Assembly: GCA_014859645.1 (NCBI GenBank)
Contig: JACUTV010000003.1
Coordinates: 1-64,000, forward strand
DNA: 64,000 nt
Direction: 5' to 3'
Origin: Campylobacterales bacterium
Lineage (GTDB): Bacteria; Campylobacterota; Campylobacteria; Campylobacterales; Campylobacteraceae
The position numbers and the translations under genes are program-made. Positions 52,150-61,888 of the stretch are shown here, piece after piece; the stretch's first letter is position 1; every line of letters starts with the position of its first letter. The notes beneath the pieces are model-generated. The model did not search any database and was not told the DNA's origin. It worked only from the letters and a program-made list of their open reading frames with translations.

Positions 52150-53249
52150 TGGGTTTGGGTGTTGGTATCGTTGGCTTGCCAAATGTGGGAAAATCTACGA
52201 CCTTTAACGCGCTCACCAAAGCGCAAAACGCGGAAGCGGCGAACTATCCGTTTTGTACTATTGAGCCCAATAAAGCCATCGTTCCTGTGCCTGATAAACG
52301 CTTGGGTGCGCTTGCAAAGATTGTCAATCCTGAGCGCATTCAGCACTCTACCATCGACTTTGTGGACATCGCAGGACTCGTGCGGGGAGCTAGCAAGGGC
52401 GAGGGACTGGGCAACCAGTTTCTCTCCAACATTCGCGAAGTGGAAGTGGTGTTGCACATGGTGCGCTGCTTTGAAGATGAAAACATCACGCACGTGGAAG
52501 GGGGCATCGACCCTATTCGTGACATCGAAATCATCGAGACCGAACTCATGCTCGCCGACGTGCAACAACTAAGCAAAAAAATCGACAGGCTCACCCGCAT
52601 GGCCAAGTCCGACAAAGACGCAAGGGGTGCGCTTGAAGTAGCCCAAGCGCTGTTTCACCACCTAGACGACTTGCAACCCGCAAGCACCTTCGCAGACCGT
52701 GAAAACCCGTACTTTGAAGCCCTCAATAAAGAACTGCGCTTCCTCTCCAACAAAACCGTCATCTACGGTGCAAACGTCGACGAAGACGGCCTTTTAGAAG
52801 ACAACGTCTACGTGCAAGCGCTCCAAAACCACGCCGCGCGTGTGGGTGCAGACGTCATCAAACTGTGCGCTAAAATCGAAGAAGAGATGGTCGCCTTAGA
52901 GGAAGAAGAGGCGGCGGAATTTTTACAAGAACTGGGCATCGACGAGTCGGGTTTAGAGAAAATCATCCGCACCGCCTTTGAAAAACTGGGCCTCATCAGC
53001 TACTTTACCGCGGGCGTCAAAGAAGTACGCGCATGGACGATTGAGCGGGGCTGGAAAGCACCCAAAGCGGCCTCGGTCATCCACAATGACTTTGAAAAAG
53101 GCTTCATCAAAGCCGAAGTCATCGGCTACGAAGATTTCCTTACATGTAAGGGTGAAAGCGGTGCCAAAGAAGCAGGAAAAATGCGCCTAGAAGGCAAAGA
53201 GTACCTCGTCAAAGACGGCGACGTGATGCACTTTCGGTTTAACGTCTAA
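52149..53249 (+). CDS. ychF: Redox-regulated ATPase/GTPase YchF
   Basis: [49 protein letters not shown]. Confidence 0.97.
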   Translation: MGLGVGIVGLPNVGKSTTFNALTKAQNAEAANYPFCTIEPNKAIVPVPDKRLGALAKIVNPERIQHSTIDFVDIAGLVRGASKGEGLGNQFLSNIREVEVVLHMVRCFEDENITHVEGGIDPIRDIEIIETELMLADVQQLSKKIDRLTRMAKSDKDARGALEVAQALFHHLDDLQPASTFADRENPYFEALNKELRFLSNKTVIYGANVDEDGLLEDNVYVQALQNHAARVGADVIKLCAKIEEEMVALEEEEAAEFLQELGIDESGLEKIIRTAFEKLGLISYFTAGVKEVRAWTIERGWKAPKAASVIHNDFEKGFIKAEVIGYEDFLTCKGESGAKEAGKMRLEGKEYLVKDGDVMHFRFNV

Positions 53250-53263
53250 GCTTTTAACACAAG

Positions 53264-53288
53264 AGCTACCGTGATTAGCGCGGTAGCT
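53264..53288 (+). terminator. Hairpin terminator after ychF
   Basis: AGCTACCG tgattagcg CGGTAGCT, then tgttctgcttttt. Confidence 0.7.
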
Positions 53289-53304
53289 TGTTCTGCTTTT
53301 TGGC

Positions 53305-53349
53305 TTACATGTAAGGGGTTAAAACCCAAACGGCATGCTGTACATGTAA
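53305..53349. repeat. TTACATGTAA (53305-53314) and GTACATGTAA (53340-53349)
   Basis: Palindrome pair between ychF and the methyltransferase gene. Confidence 0.95.
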
Positions 53350-53459
53350 CACTTTTTTCTTCCAACCTAAAGAATGTTTTTTATATTTATTTATTGGGCA
53401 TATTAGGCCGTTTTGCTTGTGATACTTGTCAACTAAAAAGTTAGATTTATGGAATGCAA

Positions 53460-54260
53460 ATGAAACTCTACGAGAAAAGTGACACAAATATCTGGTCAGA
53501 CTCCTATATTGGAAAGAAAATGCTAGGGGCACATCTGGATGTTGAGTCTGACGCGGCCAGTCGAAAAGCCGATGTGATAAATGCAACAATTAATTGGATT
53601 CTTCACCCCTATGATTTTCCTAAGACCGCCATTGATTTGGGGTGCGGACCTGGTCTCTACACCACAAAATTTTCCTCACGCGGTTGGCAAGTACTGGGAG
53701 TTGATATTAATAAGTATTCTGTTGAACACGCCAATCAAGAGAGTATTGCACGAAAATTATCGGCACAACACATAGAAGGCTCTTATCTTTCCCCTCTTAA
53801 TGTCGGCACATTTGATCTTGCTACCTGTATATATTGCGACTTTGGTGCATTGGTTGCTGATGACCAACAGCTATTTCTACGCAACGTTAGAATGCTTTTG
53901 AACAAGGATGGTGTGCTTGTATTGGATGTGTTTGGCAAGGGTGTAAGTGATACTAAAACAGAGGGGCGATACTGGAACAGTGAGGCGGCAGGTAACTTTT
54001 GGTGCAATCAACCCTGTTATGTACTTTCAGAATGTGTGCATTTTCATGAAAGTCATGTTTGGGGCGAGAAGCACATCATCATACCCAAATCGGGAAAGCC
54101 ATTTAGCACCGTTATATGGACGCATTATTTTACAACTGATAAAATCACTGCGCTTCTTGAAAAATTTGGATTTGAGGTTCTTGAAATCAATACAGATATT
54201 GTTAAAAAAAGTGACTTCATTTCTTCAGATGTCATCTTTGTCCGCGCAAGAAAAATCTAA
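53460..54260 (+). CDS. Class I SAM-dependent methyltransferase
   Basis: AIDLGCGPGLYTTKFSSRGWQVLGVDIN motif I; AT-rich relative to neighbours. Confidence 0.85.
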   Translation: MKLYEKSDTNIWSDSYIGKKMLGAHLDVESDAASRKADVINATINWILHPYDFPKTAIDLGCGPGLYTTKFSSRGWQVLGVDINKYSVEHANQESIARKLSAQHIEGSYLSPLNVGTFDLATCIYCDFGALVADDQQLFLRNVRMLLNKDGVLVLDVFGKGVSDTKTEGRYWNSEAAGNFWCNQPCYVLSECVHFHESHVWGEKHIIIPKSGKPFSTVIWTHYFTTDKITALLEKFGFEVLEINTDIVKKSDFISSDVIFVRARKI

Positions 54261-54489
54261 CAAGCGCAAACATGTAAAGTACCACGTATGTACTATTTAC
54301 TAAAAAATTTATCTATTTTCTTTTGAACATGGCAACTCCTTCTAAGGTGCGTGAACCGTAGGTGAATTACATAGCAAGACTTTTGCGTAACCTCGTTACA
54401 TGTAAAGAATTTTCACCCCAAAACGCCCCAGATTACCGCTTTTTTACCCCAATCACGTTACACTTTGCGTTTTTACAAAAGGAGTGTGT

Positions 54490-55407
54490 ATGATTACTCG
54501 TATTAATGGACTGTTTCCCCTTTGGGCTGTTTTGGTGGGGGCTTTGGCTTACCTTGCACCGACACTTTTTAAGTCCCATGCTTCGCTCATTGTGCCTTTA
54601 CTGACGATGATTATGTTTTTCATGGGCGCGACCCTCAAAGCGGAGGATTTTTTGCGCGCGCTTAAGCGTCCTGTGGTCATTGGTTTGACGCTGGCTTTGC
54701 AGTTTGGGTGTATGCCGCTGTTGGCTTTTGGCATCTCCAAAACCCTCGGATTTTCCACGGATTTGCTTGTAGGGATGCTTCTTGTAGGCGCCGTTTCAGG
54801 CGGCACCGCGTCTAACGTCATGGCCTATCTTGCCAAGGCAGATGTGGCTCTTTCCATCACACTCACGGCTATTAGCACGATTCTTTCTGTGCTTCTTACC
54901 CCTTTTTTGGTGTGGTTTTACGTGGGGCAAGAAGTGGATGTCAACGCCATGGGTATGCTCATGGGCATCGTCAAAATCGTCCTTGTGCCTGTGCTTGCGG
55001 GTCTTGTGTGTAGCCACCTTTTTGGTGCCAAAATCCAAAAACTCCACGGCCTTTTTGCACTCTTTTCCATGGGAGCGATTTTGTTCATCATCGCTATCGT
55101 CATCGCCCTCAACCAACCCAAAATCGCCACCGTGGGCGCGCTTATCTTCCTTGGTGTGGTCTTGCACAACCTTCTAGGACTGTTAATAGGCTACCTTGTG
55201 CCCAAACTCTTGGGCTACGACACCAAAACCTGCCGCACCATCGCCATCGAAACAGGGATGCAAAACTCAGGCCTAGCCGTAGCACTCGCGGGCAAATACT
55301 TTGCCGCCACCCCTTTAAGCGCGCTTCCGGGTGCACTTTTTAGTGTCTGGCATAACATCTCAGGGTCGCTTCTTGCTGGGTTTTGGGGCAAACGGGAAGT
55401 CTCCTAA
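54490..55407 (+). CDS. Bile acid:sodium symporter family transporter
   Basis: ALQFGCMPLLAFGI, GAVSGGTASNVMAYLAKADVALS, ETGMQNSGLAVAL. Confidence 0.92.
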   Translation: MITRINGLFPLWAVLVGALAYLAPTLFKSHASLIVPLLTMIMFFMGATLKAEDFLRALKRPVVIGLTLALQFGCMPLLAFGISKTLGFSTDLLVGMLLVGAVSGGTASNVMAYLAKADVALSITLTAISTILSVLLTPFLVWFYVGQEVDVNAMGMLMGIVKIVLVPVLAGLVCSHLFGAKIQKLHGLFALFSMGAILFIIAIVIALNQPKIATVGALIFLGVVLHNLLGLLIGYLVPKLLGYDTKTCRTIAIETGMQNSGLAVALAGKYFAATPLSALPGALFSVWHNISGSLLAGFWGKREVS

Positions 55408-55483
55408 GACACCGTTTCCTTAGAGAAGGCTTGTTCTTCTTTTGGGGCATTGGGATTTTTTAGGACTTTAAGGCGCCTTACGC

Positions 55484-55509
55484 TTACATGTAAGGCGCTC
55501 TACATGTAA
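55484..55509. repeat. TTACATGTAA (55484-55493) and CTACATGTAA (55500-55509)
   Basis: Palindrome pair 16 bp apart upstream of msrP. Confidence 0.96.
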
Positions 55510-55533
55510 AAAAACATCTCCAAAGGAGACCCT

Positions 55534-56499
55534 GTGCATATCATCAAAAAACCCCGTTGGCAGTTAAGCCAAGCCGAAGTTACCGACGAAGCGCTTTTCC
55601 ACAAACGCAGGGATTTTCTCAAACTGGGCGCGGCCGCACTTGTCTCTTCGAGTGTCGTAATGGACACCCTTTTGGCGGCCCAAAACAACCCCCTTAGCCC
55701 TCTCGCATTCACCCCAACTCCCTACGGAAAAGGGTTGGAGCTGAGCACCTTTGAACAAGCAAGCACTTACAATAACTTTTACGAATTTTCCACCGCCAAA
55801 GAAAAACCCGCGCGCATGGCCCATACCCTTAGGCTTTCGCCGTGGGAAGTGGGTTTTCACGGTGAGTGCGAAAACACCGCGCCCCTTGAAGTCTCAGCGT
55901 TGCTCGCAAGACTTCCCCTTGAAGAGCGGATTTATCGTTTTCGCTGTGTTGAGGGGTGGTCGATGGTCGTGCCGTGGATTGGATTTCCCCTCTCCGCCCT
56001 CTTAGCCATCGCCAAGCCAACCTCTAAAGCCAAGTACGTGCTGTTCCAAACCAAATACGACCCGACCATGTTTCCCGACCAACGCAAAGGCATGCGCCAA
56101 GGGGTCATTCCTTACCCGTACGTGGAAGGGTTGCGCATGGATGAAGCCATGCACCCGCTTGCGTTTGTGGCGGTGGGCATGTACGGCAAAGTGCTCCCCA
56201 ACCAAAATGGCGCACCGTTGCGGTTGATTGTGCCGTGGAAATACGGCTTCAAAAGCATCAAATCCATCGACCATGTGGCCTTTACTACCACGGAGCCTAA
56301 AAACACATGGCAAGCACTCAACCCTAGAGAGTACGGATTCTACGCCAACGTCAACCCGCACGTTGACCACCCCCGTTGGAGCCAAGCCAAAGAGCGCAAA
56401 CTGGGCAGTTTTTTAAAAACAGAAACGCTGATGTTTAACGGTTACGGCGAAGAAGTGGCTTCGTTGTACAAAGAGATGGATTTGAAAAGATTTTTTTGA
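55534..56499 (+). CDS. msrP: Protein-methionine-sulfoxide reductase catalytic subunit
   Basis: TAT-like [30 protein letters not shown]; paired with msrQ; GTG start. Confidence 0.95.
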   Translation: MHIIKKPRWQLSQAEVTDEALFHKRRDFLKLGAAALVSSSVVMDTLLAAQNNPLSPLAFTPTPYGKGLELSTFEQASTYNNFYEFSTAKEKPARMAHTLRLSPWEVGFHGECENTAPLEVSALLARLPLEERIYRFRCVEGWSMVVPWIGFPLSALLAIAKPTSKAKYVLFQTKYDPTMFPDQRKGMRQGVIPYPYVEGLRMDEAMHPLAFVAVGMYGKVLPNQNGAPLRLIVPWKYGFKSIKSIDHVAFTTTEPKNTWQALNPREYGFYANVNPHVDHPRWSQAKERKLGSFLKTETLMFNGYGEEVASLYKEMDLKRFF

Positions 56500-57053
56500 T
56501 GCGAAAATTAGCGGTGTTTGTGGGGTCGCTTTTGCCCCTAGCCTATCTACTCTACGGCGTCCAAGAGGCCAACGACCCCATCAAACATATCTACACCCTC
56601 ACAGGGCTTAGTGCCATGGGGTTTTTGTTTCTCTCCTTGGCCATCACGCCCTTGCGACGTGCGCTTAACCTCTTGCGCTACCGAAGGATGCTGGGGCTTT
56701 TTGCGCTTTTTTACGCCACGTTGCACTTTAGTAATTTCTTCCTTCTCGATGCGCAACTTGATGTGGGATTTGTGCTCAAAGAGACCCTCGACAAGCCCTT
56801 CATTTACCTCGGAATGAGCGCATTTGTCATCCTCATCTTCATGGGCATCACCTCCACAAAACGCCTCTTTGCCAAGCACCACACAAAGCACAAACTCGTC
56901 TACATCGCGCTCATCCTCATCCTCATCCACGAAACCATGGCACAAAAAGTCTTAGGAGATCGGGAGATGTTTTTCATTTTCCTCACCGTTGTTTTACTCG
57001 GATGGAGAGGGGTTGTGTTTTGGCGTCAGTTTTGGAAAAAAGAGAGAGCGTGA
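56496..57053 (+). CDS. msrQ: Haem-binding membrane subunit of MsrPQ
   Basis: Ferric-reductase-like TM protein, [20 protein letters not shown], coupled to msrP. Confidence 0.92.
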   Translation: MMRKLAVFVGSLLPLAYLLYGVQEANDPIKHIYTLTGLSAMGFLFLSLAITPLRRALNLLRYRRMLGLFALFYATLHFSNFFLLDAQLDVGFVLKETLDKPFIYLGMSAFVILIFMGITSTKRLFAKHHTKHKLVYIALILILIHETMAQKVLGDREMFFIFLTVVLLGWRGVVFWRQFWKKERA

Positions 57054-57080
57054 GCAAACACAAGCCTATGTGTTCGCTCA
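57053..57080. terminator. Bidirectional hairpin between convergent genes
   Basis: GAGCaAACACA agccta TGTGTTcGCTC, one mismatch. Confidence 0.6.
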
Positions 57081-57086
57081 TCTTGC

Positions 57087-57824
57087 TTAACGTGAAGATT
57101 GCCTTGACTTAATCTCCTTCAAAAGGGATGGGGTGATTTCCGTATTGACAGGATAACCATAAAACTGTTGAAAAGCTTCGATGGATTTACGCGTCATTGG
57201 GCCGCTCATGCCATCAACACCCCCTTTGTAGAATCCCAGCGCCTTTAAACCATTTTGCACCGATGCAGTAAGTTCTTTGGCAGAAATTTTTGCAGGGGGT
57301 GGCGTGGCGCCTTTCACTGCGCGCACATCAAAACCGTTTGCCTTCGCCAAACGATAGTACTCTCCCGCCTTCGCCACATCCCGTTTAACACCGATGCCGT
57401 TCCAGTAAATAGTATACAAATCCGCGTACGCATAAGGGTGTTCTTTAGAAGCCGCACTCTCCAAAAGTGCAAGACCACGTTTCATGTCGCGGTTTTTTGG
57501 TGTCGTAAAAATCAAACGATTTGCCACGCCCACCTCGGCGGCTGGATAGCCAAGCCTTGCTGCTTCTTCAAGCATTTTTGTTGCAATAGCATCGTCTTTT
57601 GGCACGCCCAAGCCATGAAAATACATGCTATACAAGCGATAATACGACGACCCATCACCCGCTTGGGCTGAAGTTTTGTACGCTTCAAACGCATCGCGAT
57701 AAGCACCATTATTGTAATGATGGTCTCCCATTTGCCCATAAAAAGTGCCTTGGACAGTATTGACAACATTTCCACAGCCGCTTAAAAAAAGTCCTGCTAG
57801 TACGATAAAGATTAAGTGTCTCAT
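57087..57824 (-). CDS. Lipoprotein with Sel1-like repeats and C-terminal peptidoglycan-binding domain
   Basis: Lipobox LFLSGC; Sel1 repeats (YYRLYSMYFHGLGVPKDDAIATKMLEEAA, YADLYTIYWNGIGVKRDVAKAGEYYRLA); PG-binding-like LGFYKGGVDGMSGPMTRKSIEAFQQFYG. Confidence 0.85.
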   Translation of the reverse strand: MRHLIFIVLAGLFLSGCGNVVNTVQGTFYGQMGDHHYNNGAYRDAFEAYKTSAQAGDGSSYYRLYSMYFHGLGVPKDDAIATKMLEEAARLGYPAAEVGVANRLIFTTPKNRDMKRGLALLESAASKEHPYAYADLYTIYWNGIGVKRDVAKAGEYYRLAKANGFDVRAVKGATPPPAKISAKELTASVQNGLKALGFYKGGVDGMSGPMTRKSIEAFQQFYGYPVNTEITPSLLKEIKSRQSSR

Positions 57825-58825
57825 TTGCCACCTCCGCCACCGCCACCGCTACCCCCACCAGGCGTATTGTGCACCAAAATTGGCTCATGAGCTGAGGGTA
57901 AAATGAAGAAATTATGAGATTTCGTAATAGTGAGATTATACACAGGCGTTTGGGCTGCAATTTTGTCTTTGCGCTCCACTACCGTGTAATGGTTGCCGTT
58001 AAAAATCGCCTCACCGATGCCAATGTCGCGAATCTTTTTCCACCCTTCGTGGGTCAAAAAACGCTCATACGCCGTCGCGTAAATGGTGTCATTGAGGATA
58101 TAAAAGTGGTTATTAACATCTTCCCACGTGTGGCTCACTGTCGCCGTGGAAATTTGCTCTTTTCCAATATCATACACCATCACCCGTTCCCCCGCTACGA
58201 TGGCATCAATGGCTTTAAAGGAGCCATCATCCATGACGATTTGCGTCCCAGGAGGAAAGCAAGAACGTGATGCTTCGTTCAGGATTTTATCCATCTCCTG
58301 TTCGATTTTTGCGACTTCTTTTTTCAGTCCATCTGCCTCGATGTCCGCTTTTTCTTTCACCCATTCTAAGTGCTTGAGCTGTTCAAGGGGGTCAACAGGC
58401 TCATCACTCATCTTGGCAACGCTTGGAGTAGAATCAAGTTGGTCATTTACCCCCGCAGTTCCTTTGAGGACTTTGATGATTTCCAAATCAGCACCAATGC
58501 GTTCCATTTCAGCTTCTTTAATCAGCTGCTTATTTTTCTCTTGTTTGGCTTGTAACTCTTCGTATTTTTTCTTTTGAGCAGGGTGCATGGAGAGCTTCTC
58601 GTAACTGGTGAGCGGCCGATCCAATTGGGGCGTTCCTCCGCTAACGTGTTGACCGTATTCTGCATTTGGGTCCAAATTACCCAACGGCGACTGGGGTATA
58701 TCTTGCGATGTTGTGGGTGGTGTAGGTGGCGCTACTGGGCCGCTAGGTGTTGGTGCAAAGCAACCACTCAATCCAAACAGCGCAACTATTAAGCCAATCC
58801 ACTGCCTATACACTCTCATGGGCAC
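57821..58825 (-). CDS. Lipoprotein with Pro-rich linker, coiled coil, Hint (intein-like) domain and poly-Gly C-terminus
   Basis: Lipobox LSGC; C189 FPPGTQIVMDDGSFKAIDAI...VYNLTITKSHNFFILPSAHEPILVHN320 then TPGGGSGGGGGGGK*. Confidence 0.85.
   Translation of the reverse strand: MPMRVYRQWIGLIVALFGLSGCFAPTPSGPVAPPTPPTTSQDIPQSPLGNLDPNAEYGQHVSGGTPQLDRPLTSYEKLSMHPAQKKKYEELQAKQEKNKQLIKEAEMERIGADLEIIKVLKGTAGVNDQLDSTPSVAKMSDEPVDPLEQLKHLEWVKEKADIEADGLKKEVAKIEQEMDKILNEASRSCFPPGTQIVMDDGSFKAIDAIVAGERVMVYDIGKEQISTATVSHTWEDVNNHFYILNDTIYATAYERFLTHEGWKKIRDIGIGEAIFNGNHYTVVERKDKIAAQTPVYNLTITKSHNFFILPSAHEPILVHNTPGGGSGGGGGGGK
57866..58261 (-). other. Hint/bacterial intein-like domain (aa 189-320)
   Basis: N-terminal Cys, Hint-like internal blocks, C-terminal VHN followed by Thr; the usual TxxH block-B histidine appears as Glu (TAYE). 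Confidence 0.75.
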
Positions 58826-58918
58826 TCCTTTTTGTGCGTTTTAACCTTAAGTAATAATAGCACAAAAATGCTACATACTATTATTAAGCATTGCTAAACA
58901 AACACAAAAATCATCCCC

Positions 58919-58945
58919 TTACATGTAAGACATCCTTACATGTAA
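58919..58945. repeat. Tandem pair of TTACATGTAA (58919-58928, 58936-58945)
   Basis: Exact copies 17 bp apart upstream of the Hint lipoprotein operon. Confidence 0.97.
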
Positions 58946-58953
58946 CGCTTTTT

Positions 58954-59487
58954 CTACAACAACCGCTCATCCAAGAGCTTTGCTAAGGCTTCGCCGTCTT
59001 TTTGGTGGGTTTGGGCGGCGTAGTTTTCTAGCTTGGTCAAAAGGGCGCAAGGGAGGTAAAAACTAGCAAAACATTCGCCCTCTTCTTTGGCTTTACGCGC
59101 TTCGTACTCTTTTTGCACCGTGCGTTTGAGTGCTTCGTCGATGGGTGAGCGCATAGACTTGTATTCTACAAGTTTTCCCTCTTTGACCACCCCTGAAACT
59201 TCCGCGTACACCCAGTAAAAGCCGCCGTCTTTGCGGAGGTTTTTGACCACCCCTTGCCACAATTCTTCCCGCTTTAGGGTTGCCCACAAGGAAGCAAAAA
59301 CCGAACGGGGCATGTCAGGATGGCGCAAGATATTGTGCGGTTTGCCCACTAATTCTTCCACTTCGTAGCCACTCACCCGCGCAAATATCTCATTAGCATA
59401 CGTAATCACGCCACGTAAATCCGTCCGCGACACAATCAACTCCTGCTCAGGTACATGGGTTTCAATAAACGCGTCGTGTCCTCGCAT
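58954..59487 (-). CDS. PAS domain protein (Aer-like N-terminal module)
   Basis: RTDLRGVITYANEIFARVSGYEVEELVGKPHNILRHPDMPRSVFASLW. Confidence 0.88.
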   Translation of the reverse strand: MRGHDAFIETHVPEQELIVSRTDLRGVITYANEIFARVSGYEVEELVGKPHNILRHPDMPRSVFASLWATLKREELWQGVVKNLRKDGGFYWVYAEVSGVVKEGKLVEYKSMRSPIDEALKRTVQKEYEARKAKEEGECFASFYLPCALLTKLENYAAQTHQKDGEALAKLLDERLL

Positions 59488-59490
59488 GAC

Positions 59491-59844
59491 CTACACCTCT
59501 TTTTTCTTCAAATCACCACGGTAGACGATGTCTTCCGCGCGCACAGAAAGGTCGTTTAATACAAAAGGTACTGCATCTTTGCCAACAAACTTCTCCCGTT
59601 CACGGTCAAGTTCATCCTCGCTGTACGCCATCATCATGTCCGCGCTCACCACGTGAGGCACGTTTTTGATGCGCTTGACCTTTTCGATTTCCTCCGCGAT
59701 GCCCTCGCCTTCCACGGTGAGCACAATCTTCCCCAGTGCCTCATCGTGAAAGTGATAATCACAGTAATCACACTCCGTAAACGTTTTTACCAACGCCTCA
59801 ATATGCTCAGCCCTGGCTTGCACAACAATACTCGAAACATTCAT
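59491..59844 (-). CDS. napD: Periplasmic nitrate reductase chaperone NapD
   Basis: NVSSIVVQARAEHIEALVK; position at the end of the nap cluster. Confidence 0.85.
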   Translation of the reverse strand: MNVSSIVVQARAEHIEALVKTFTECDYCDYHFHDEALGKIVLTVEGEGIAEEIEKVKRIKNVPHVVSADMMMAYSEDELDREREKFVGKDAVPFVLNDLSVRAEDIVYRGDLKKKEV

Positions 59845-60797
59845 GGCAACCTCCATAGTAATATAGTTTTATCATCACTCCCGCTCACTAGCGTCTTTTC
59901 ATCCACAAACACTATCGTGTTCATCGTACTGCGTTGGCCTTCGAGTAAAAAACGGCGTGCCTTACTTTTGATGTCAAACACCGCGATGGCATTATCTTCC
60001 GTAAACGCCCACGCACCAAGAGCGGCACTAGGACTAAGCGCGCACGCATAGAGCAAAAACTCCGCGTCAAACCGTGCAAACGCACCCGTAGTGCGCTCAT
60101 ACACAATCCCGCGCCTGTCTTGACCTGCGGTGATGATGCGCTCTTTTTTCATATCAACCTTGTACACGTTGTCCACATTGCCACCCTTGTAGGTTTGAAG
60201 CACCTCACCCGTGGCAACATCCACCAAATGCACTTCACCTGATTCATCACTGCTCACCACCAACGTCTTGTTTTCATTAAGCGCAAAATCCGAAAAATGC
60301 GACTGGCTGAGCTGAAACTGGTAGAGTATTTTTTTTGTTTCCACGTCAAACAACACAAGCTCATTGCTCATCAACCCTAAAAGAATGCGCTTTGGGCTAA
60401 TAAACTTGGCTTTTTTTATCATCATCCCCTCTTGGGCACCAATTACCCGTTCTTTTTCCCCGTGGGCAATCACATACACTTCCCGATAACTCGTCGGGCC
60501 TTGGACGGTGGCGAGTACCATTTCGCCCTTCCCAAGGACGTCCACGGAGTAAACTTTTGCCGCCATGGCAGTTCCCATGAAATCCTTAATGGGCGCAAAA
60601 CGCACCTCCTTTTCCCACGCACCGCTTTGCACGTCAAACCACTCGATGGTTCCCGCGTCCGTGCTGGCTATCACCTTTCCCTCGTGCACCACAAGGTCAA
60701 GCACATTGCCGTGGGCTTCGAGCATCTTGTACGGTGTCAGGGGTTGTGCACACAGCACGCCCAGCCCCACCAACCACAAAAAAATAAATCGTTTCAT
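59841..60797 (-). CDS. napL: NapL-type periplasmic WD40-like beta-propeller protein
   Basis: Signal peptide plus beta-propeller repeats; between napF and napD. Confidence 0.85.
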   Translation of the reverse strand: MKRFIFLWLVGLGVLCAQPLTPYKMLEAHGNVLDLVVHEGKVIASTDAGTIEWFDVQSGAWEKEVRFAPIKDFMGTAMAAKVYSVDVLGKGEMVLATVQGPTSYREVYVIAHGEKERVIGAQEGMMIKKAKFISPKRILLGLMSNELVLFDVETKKILYQFQLSQSHFSDFALNENKTLVVSSDESGEVHLVDVATGEVLQTYKGGNVDNVYKVDMKKERIITAGQDRRGIVYERTTGAFARFDAEFLLYACALSPSAALGAWAFTEDNAIAVFDIKSKARRFLLEGQRSTMNTIVFVDEKTLVSGSDDKTILLWRLP

Positions 60798-61273
60798 TCG
60801 CTCCTCCTTATCACCGCGTCCACAGGACACACGCCCACGCAAAACCCACACGCAGTGCACGCTTGTGTCACCACTGGACGGGTTAACCCAAAAAAATCAA
60901 TAGCCTTGTCGTTGCACACGTCTTTACATGTAGAACAAATAACGCTATTCCACGCAAGGCAGGTGGCCGTGTCTATGCTGATGCGCGCGTGAATCTTGGG
61001 GCTATTTTCCACCTCTAACACCCCTTTTGGACACGCAATGGCGCAGGCCTTGCACCACGTACATCCCGATGCATCAAAAGAGAGTTCAGGTGTTTTTTCC
61101 TCATTAATGCGAATAATCCCTTCCTCACAAACAGTGCCACAGGGTGCGTCGATACACGTGGGGCACTCTTGGTGAAAAAGCGCTTCGCCACCACCATAAG
61201 GCGGGCGGATAGCCTGATGCTTGCGTGAAAACGCGAGGGATGCAAGCATCCCTCGGCGTGAAAGGTTCGCCAT
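60794..61273 (-). CDS. napF: Ferredoxin-type protein NapF
   Basis: Multiple CxxCxxxC clusters (CTWCKACAIACP, CTACGFCVGVCP). Confidence 0.9.
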   Translation of the reverse strand: MANLSRRGMLASLAFSRKHQAIRPPYGGGEALFHQECPTCIDAPCGTVCEEGIIRINEEKTPELSFDASGCTWCKACAIACPKGVLEVENSPKIHARISIDTATCLAWNSVICSTCKDVCNDKAIDFFGLTRPVVTQACTACGFCVGVCPVDAVIRRSE

Positions 61274-61885
61274 CTAGCGCACACCTTCGTTGAGCACATC
61301 TAGCAAGTTTGAATTGCCCGTTGCGCCTGTGTCGCTACGAAACTCAGGACTAAACTGGTTCGCAACAAGGGGCGCATTGTCCGACTGGGGCGCATGGCAA
61401 GCTGTACATGTAAAGCGGTCCATACTCAGTCCTTCACGCGAATGCAAGGCGGTTTTAATGTCCGATGTATTTACCACCAACACACCCTCTTTTTGAAACT
61501 CCCCGCCCACATACTGGGTCAAAGGACGAAACGAAGCCAAGTGTGAAGCGGGCACAGGCGTAGCATTGACCATGGCGGCCATTTCAGGCATGTGGCAGTC
61601 CATACACATGTTCATATCTTTAGTGATGTCCATCATCCCTTCCACATCGTGGGGAATCATGGGTGGCGCATTTTCAAAGGCACGCCCCAGCACTTGCGAC
61701 TCGCCCGCTACAGATTTTGCGTAGTTGGTCGGGTCTGCCACGGTTTTTTCTTCTGCATACAAAGTGGTTTTGCGCAGTCCCATCTCTTCCTCACTCACCG
61801 TTTGTTGAGTAATCGTACAGCCAGTAATCACCAGCGCACCAAGGGCTAACCCCACAAGAACACCATTTTGTTTTAACATAATCAA
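61274..61885 (-). CDS. napB: Periplasmic nitrate reductase dihaem cytochrome NapB
   Basis: CMDCH and CTACH haem motifs; signal peptide. Confidence 0.93.
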   Translation of the reverse strand: MIMLKQNGVLVGLALGALVITGCTITQQTVSEEEMGLRKTTLYAEEKTVADPTNYAKSVAGESQVLGRAFENAPPMIPHDVEGMMDITKDMNMCMDCHMPEMAAMVNATPVPASHLASFRPLTQYVGGEFQKEGVLVVNTSDIKTALHSREGLSMDRFTCTACHAPQSDNAPLVANQFSPEFRSDTGATGNSNLLDVLNEGVR

Positions 61886-61888
61886 CTC

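Noticed and set aside
54261-54483. Possible tRNA or ncRNA in the long intergenic region
   Set aside because: I could not fold a cloverleaf or recognise conserved tRNA arms; only a motif copy at 54396.
57821-58825. Polymorphic toxin with C-terminal toxin domain
   Set aside because: After the Hint domain there is only a 14-aa Gly-rich tail, and the next gene is a Sel1/PG-binding lipoprotein rather than a recognisable immunity protein.
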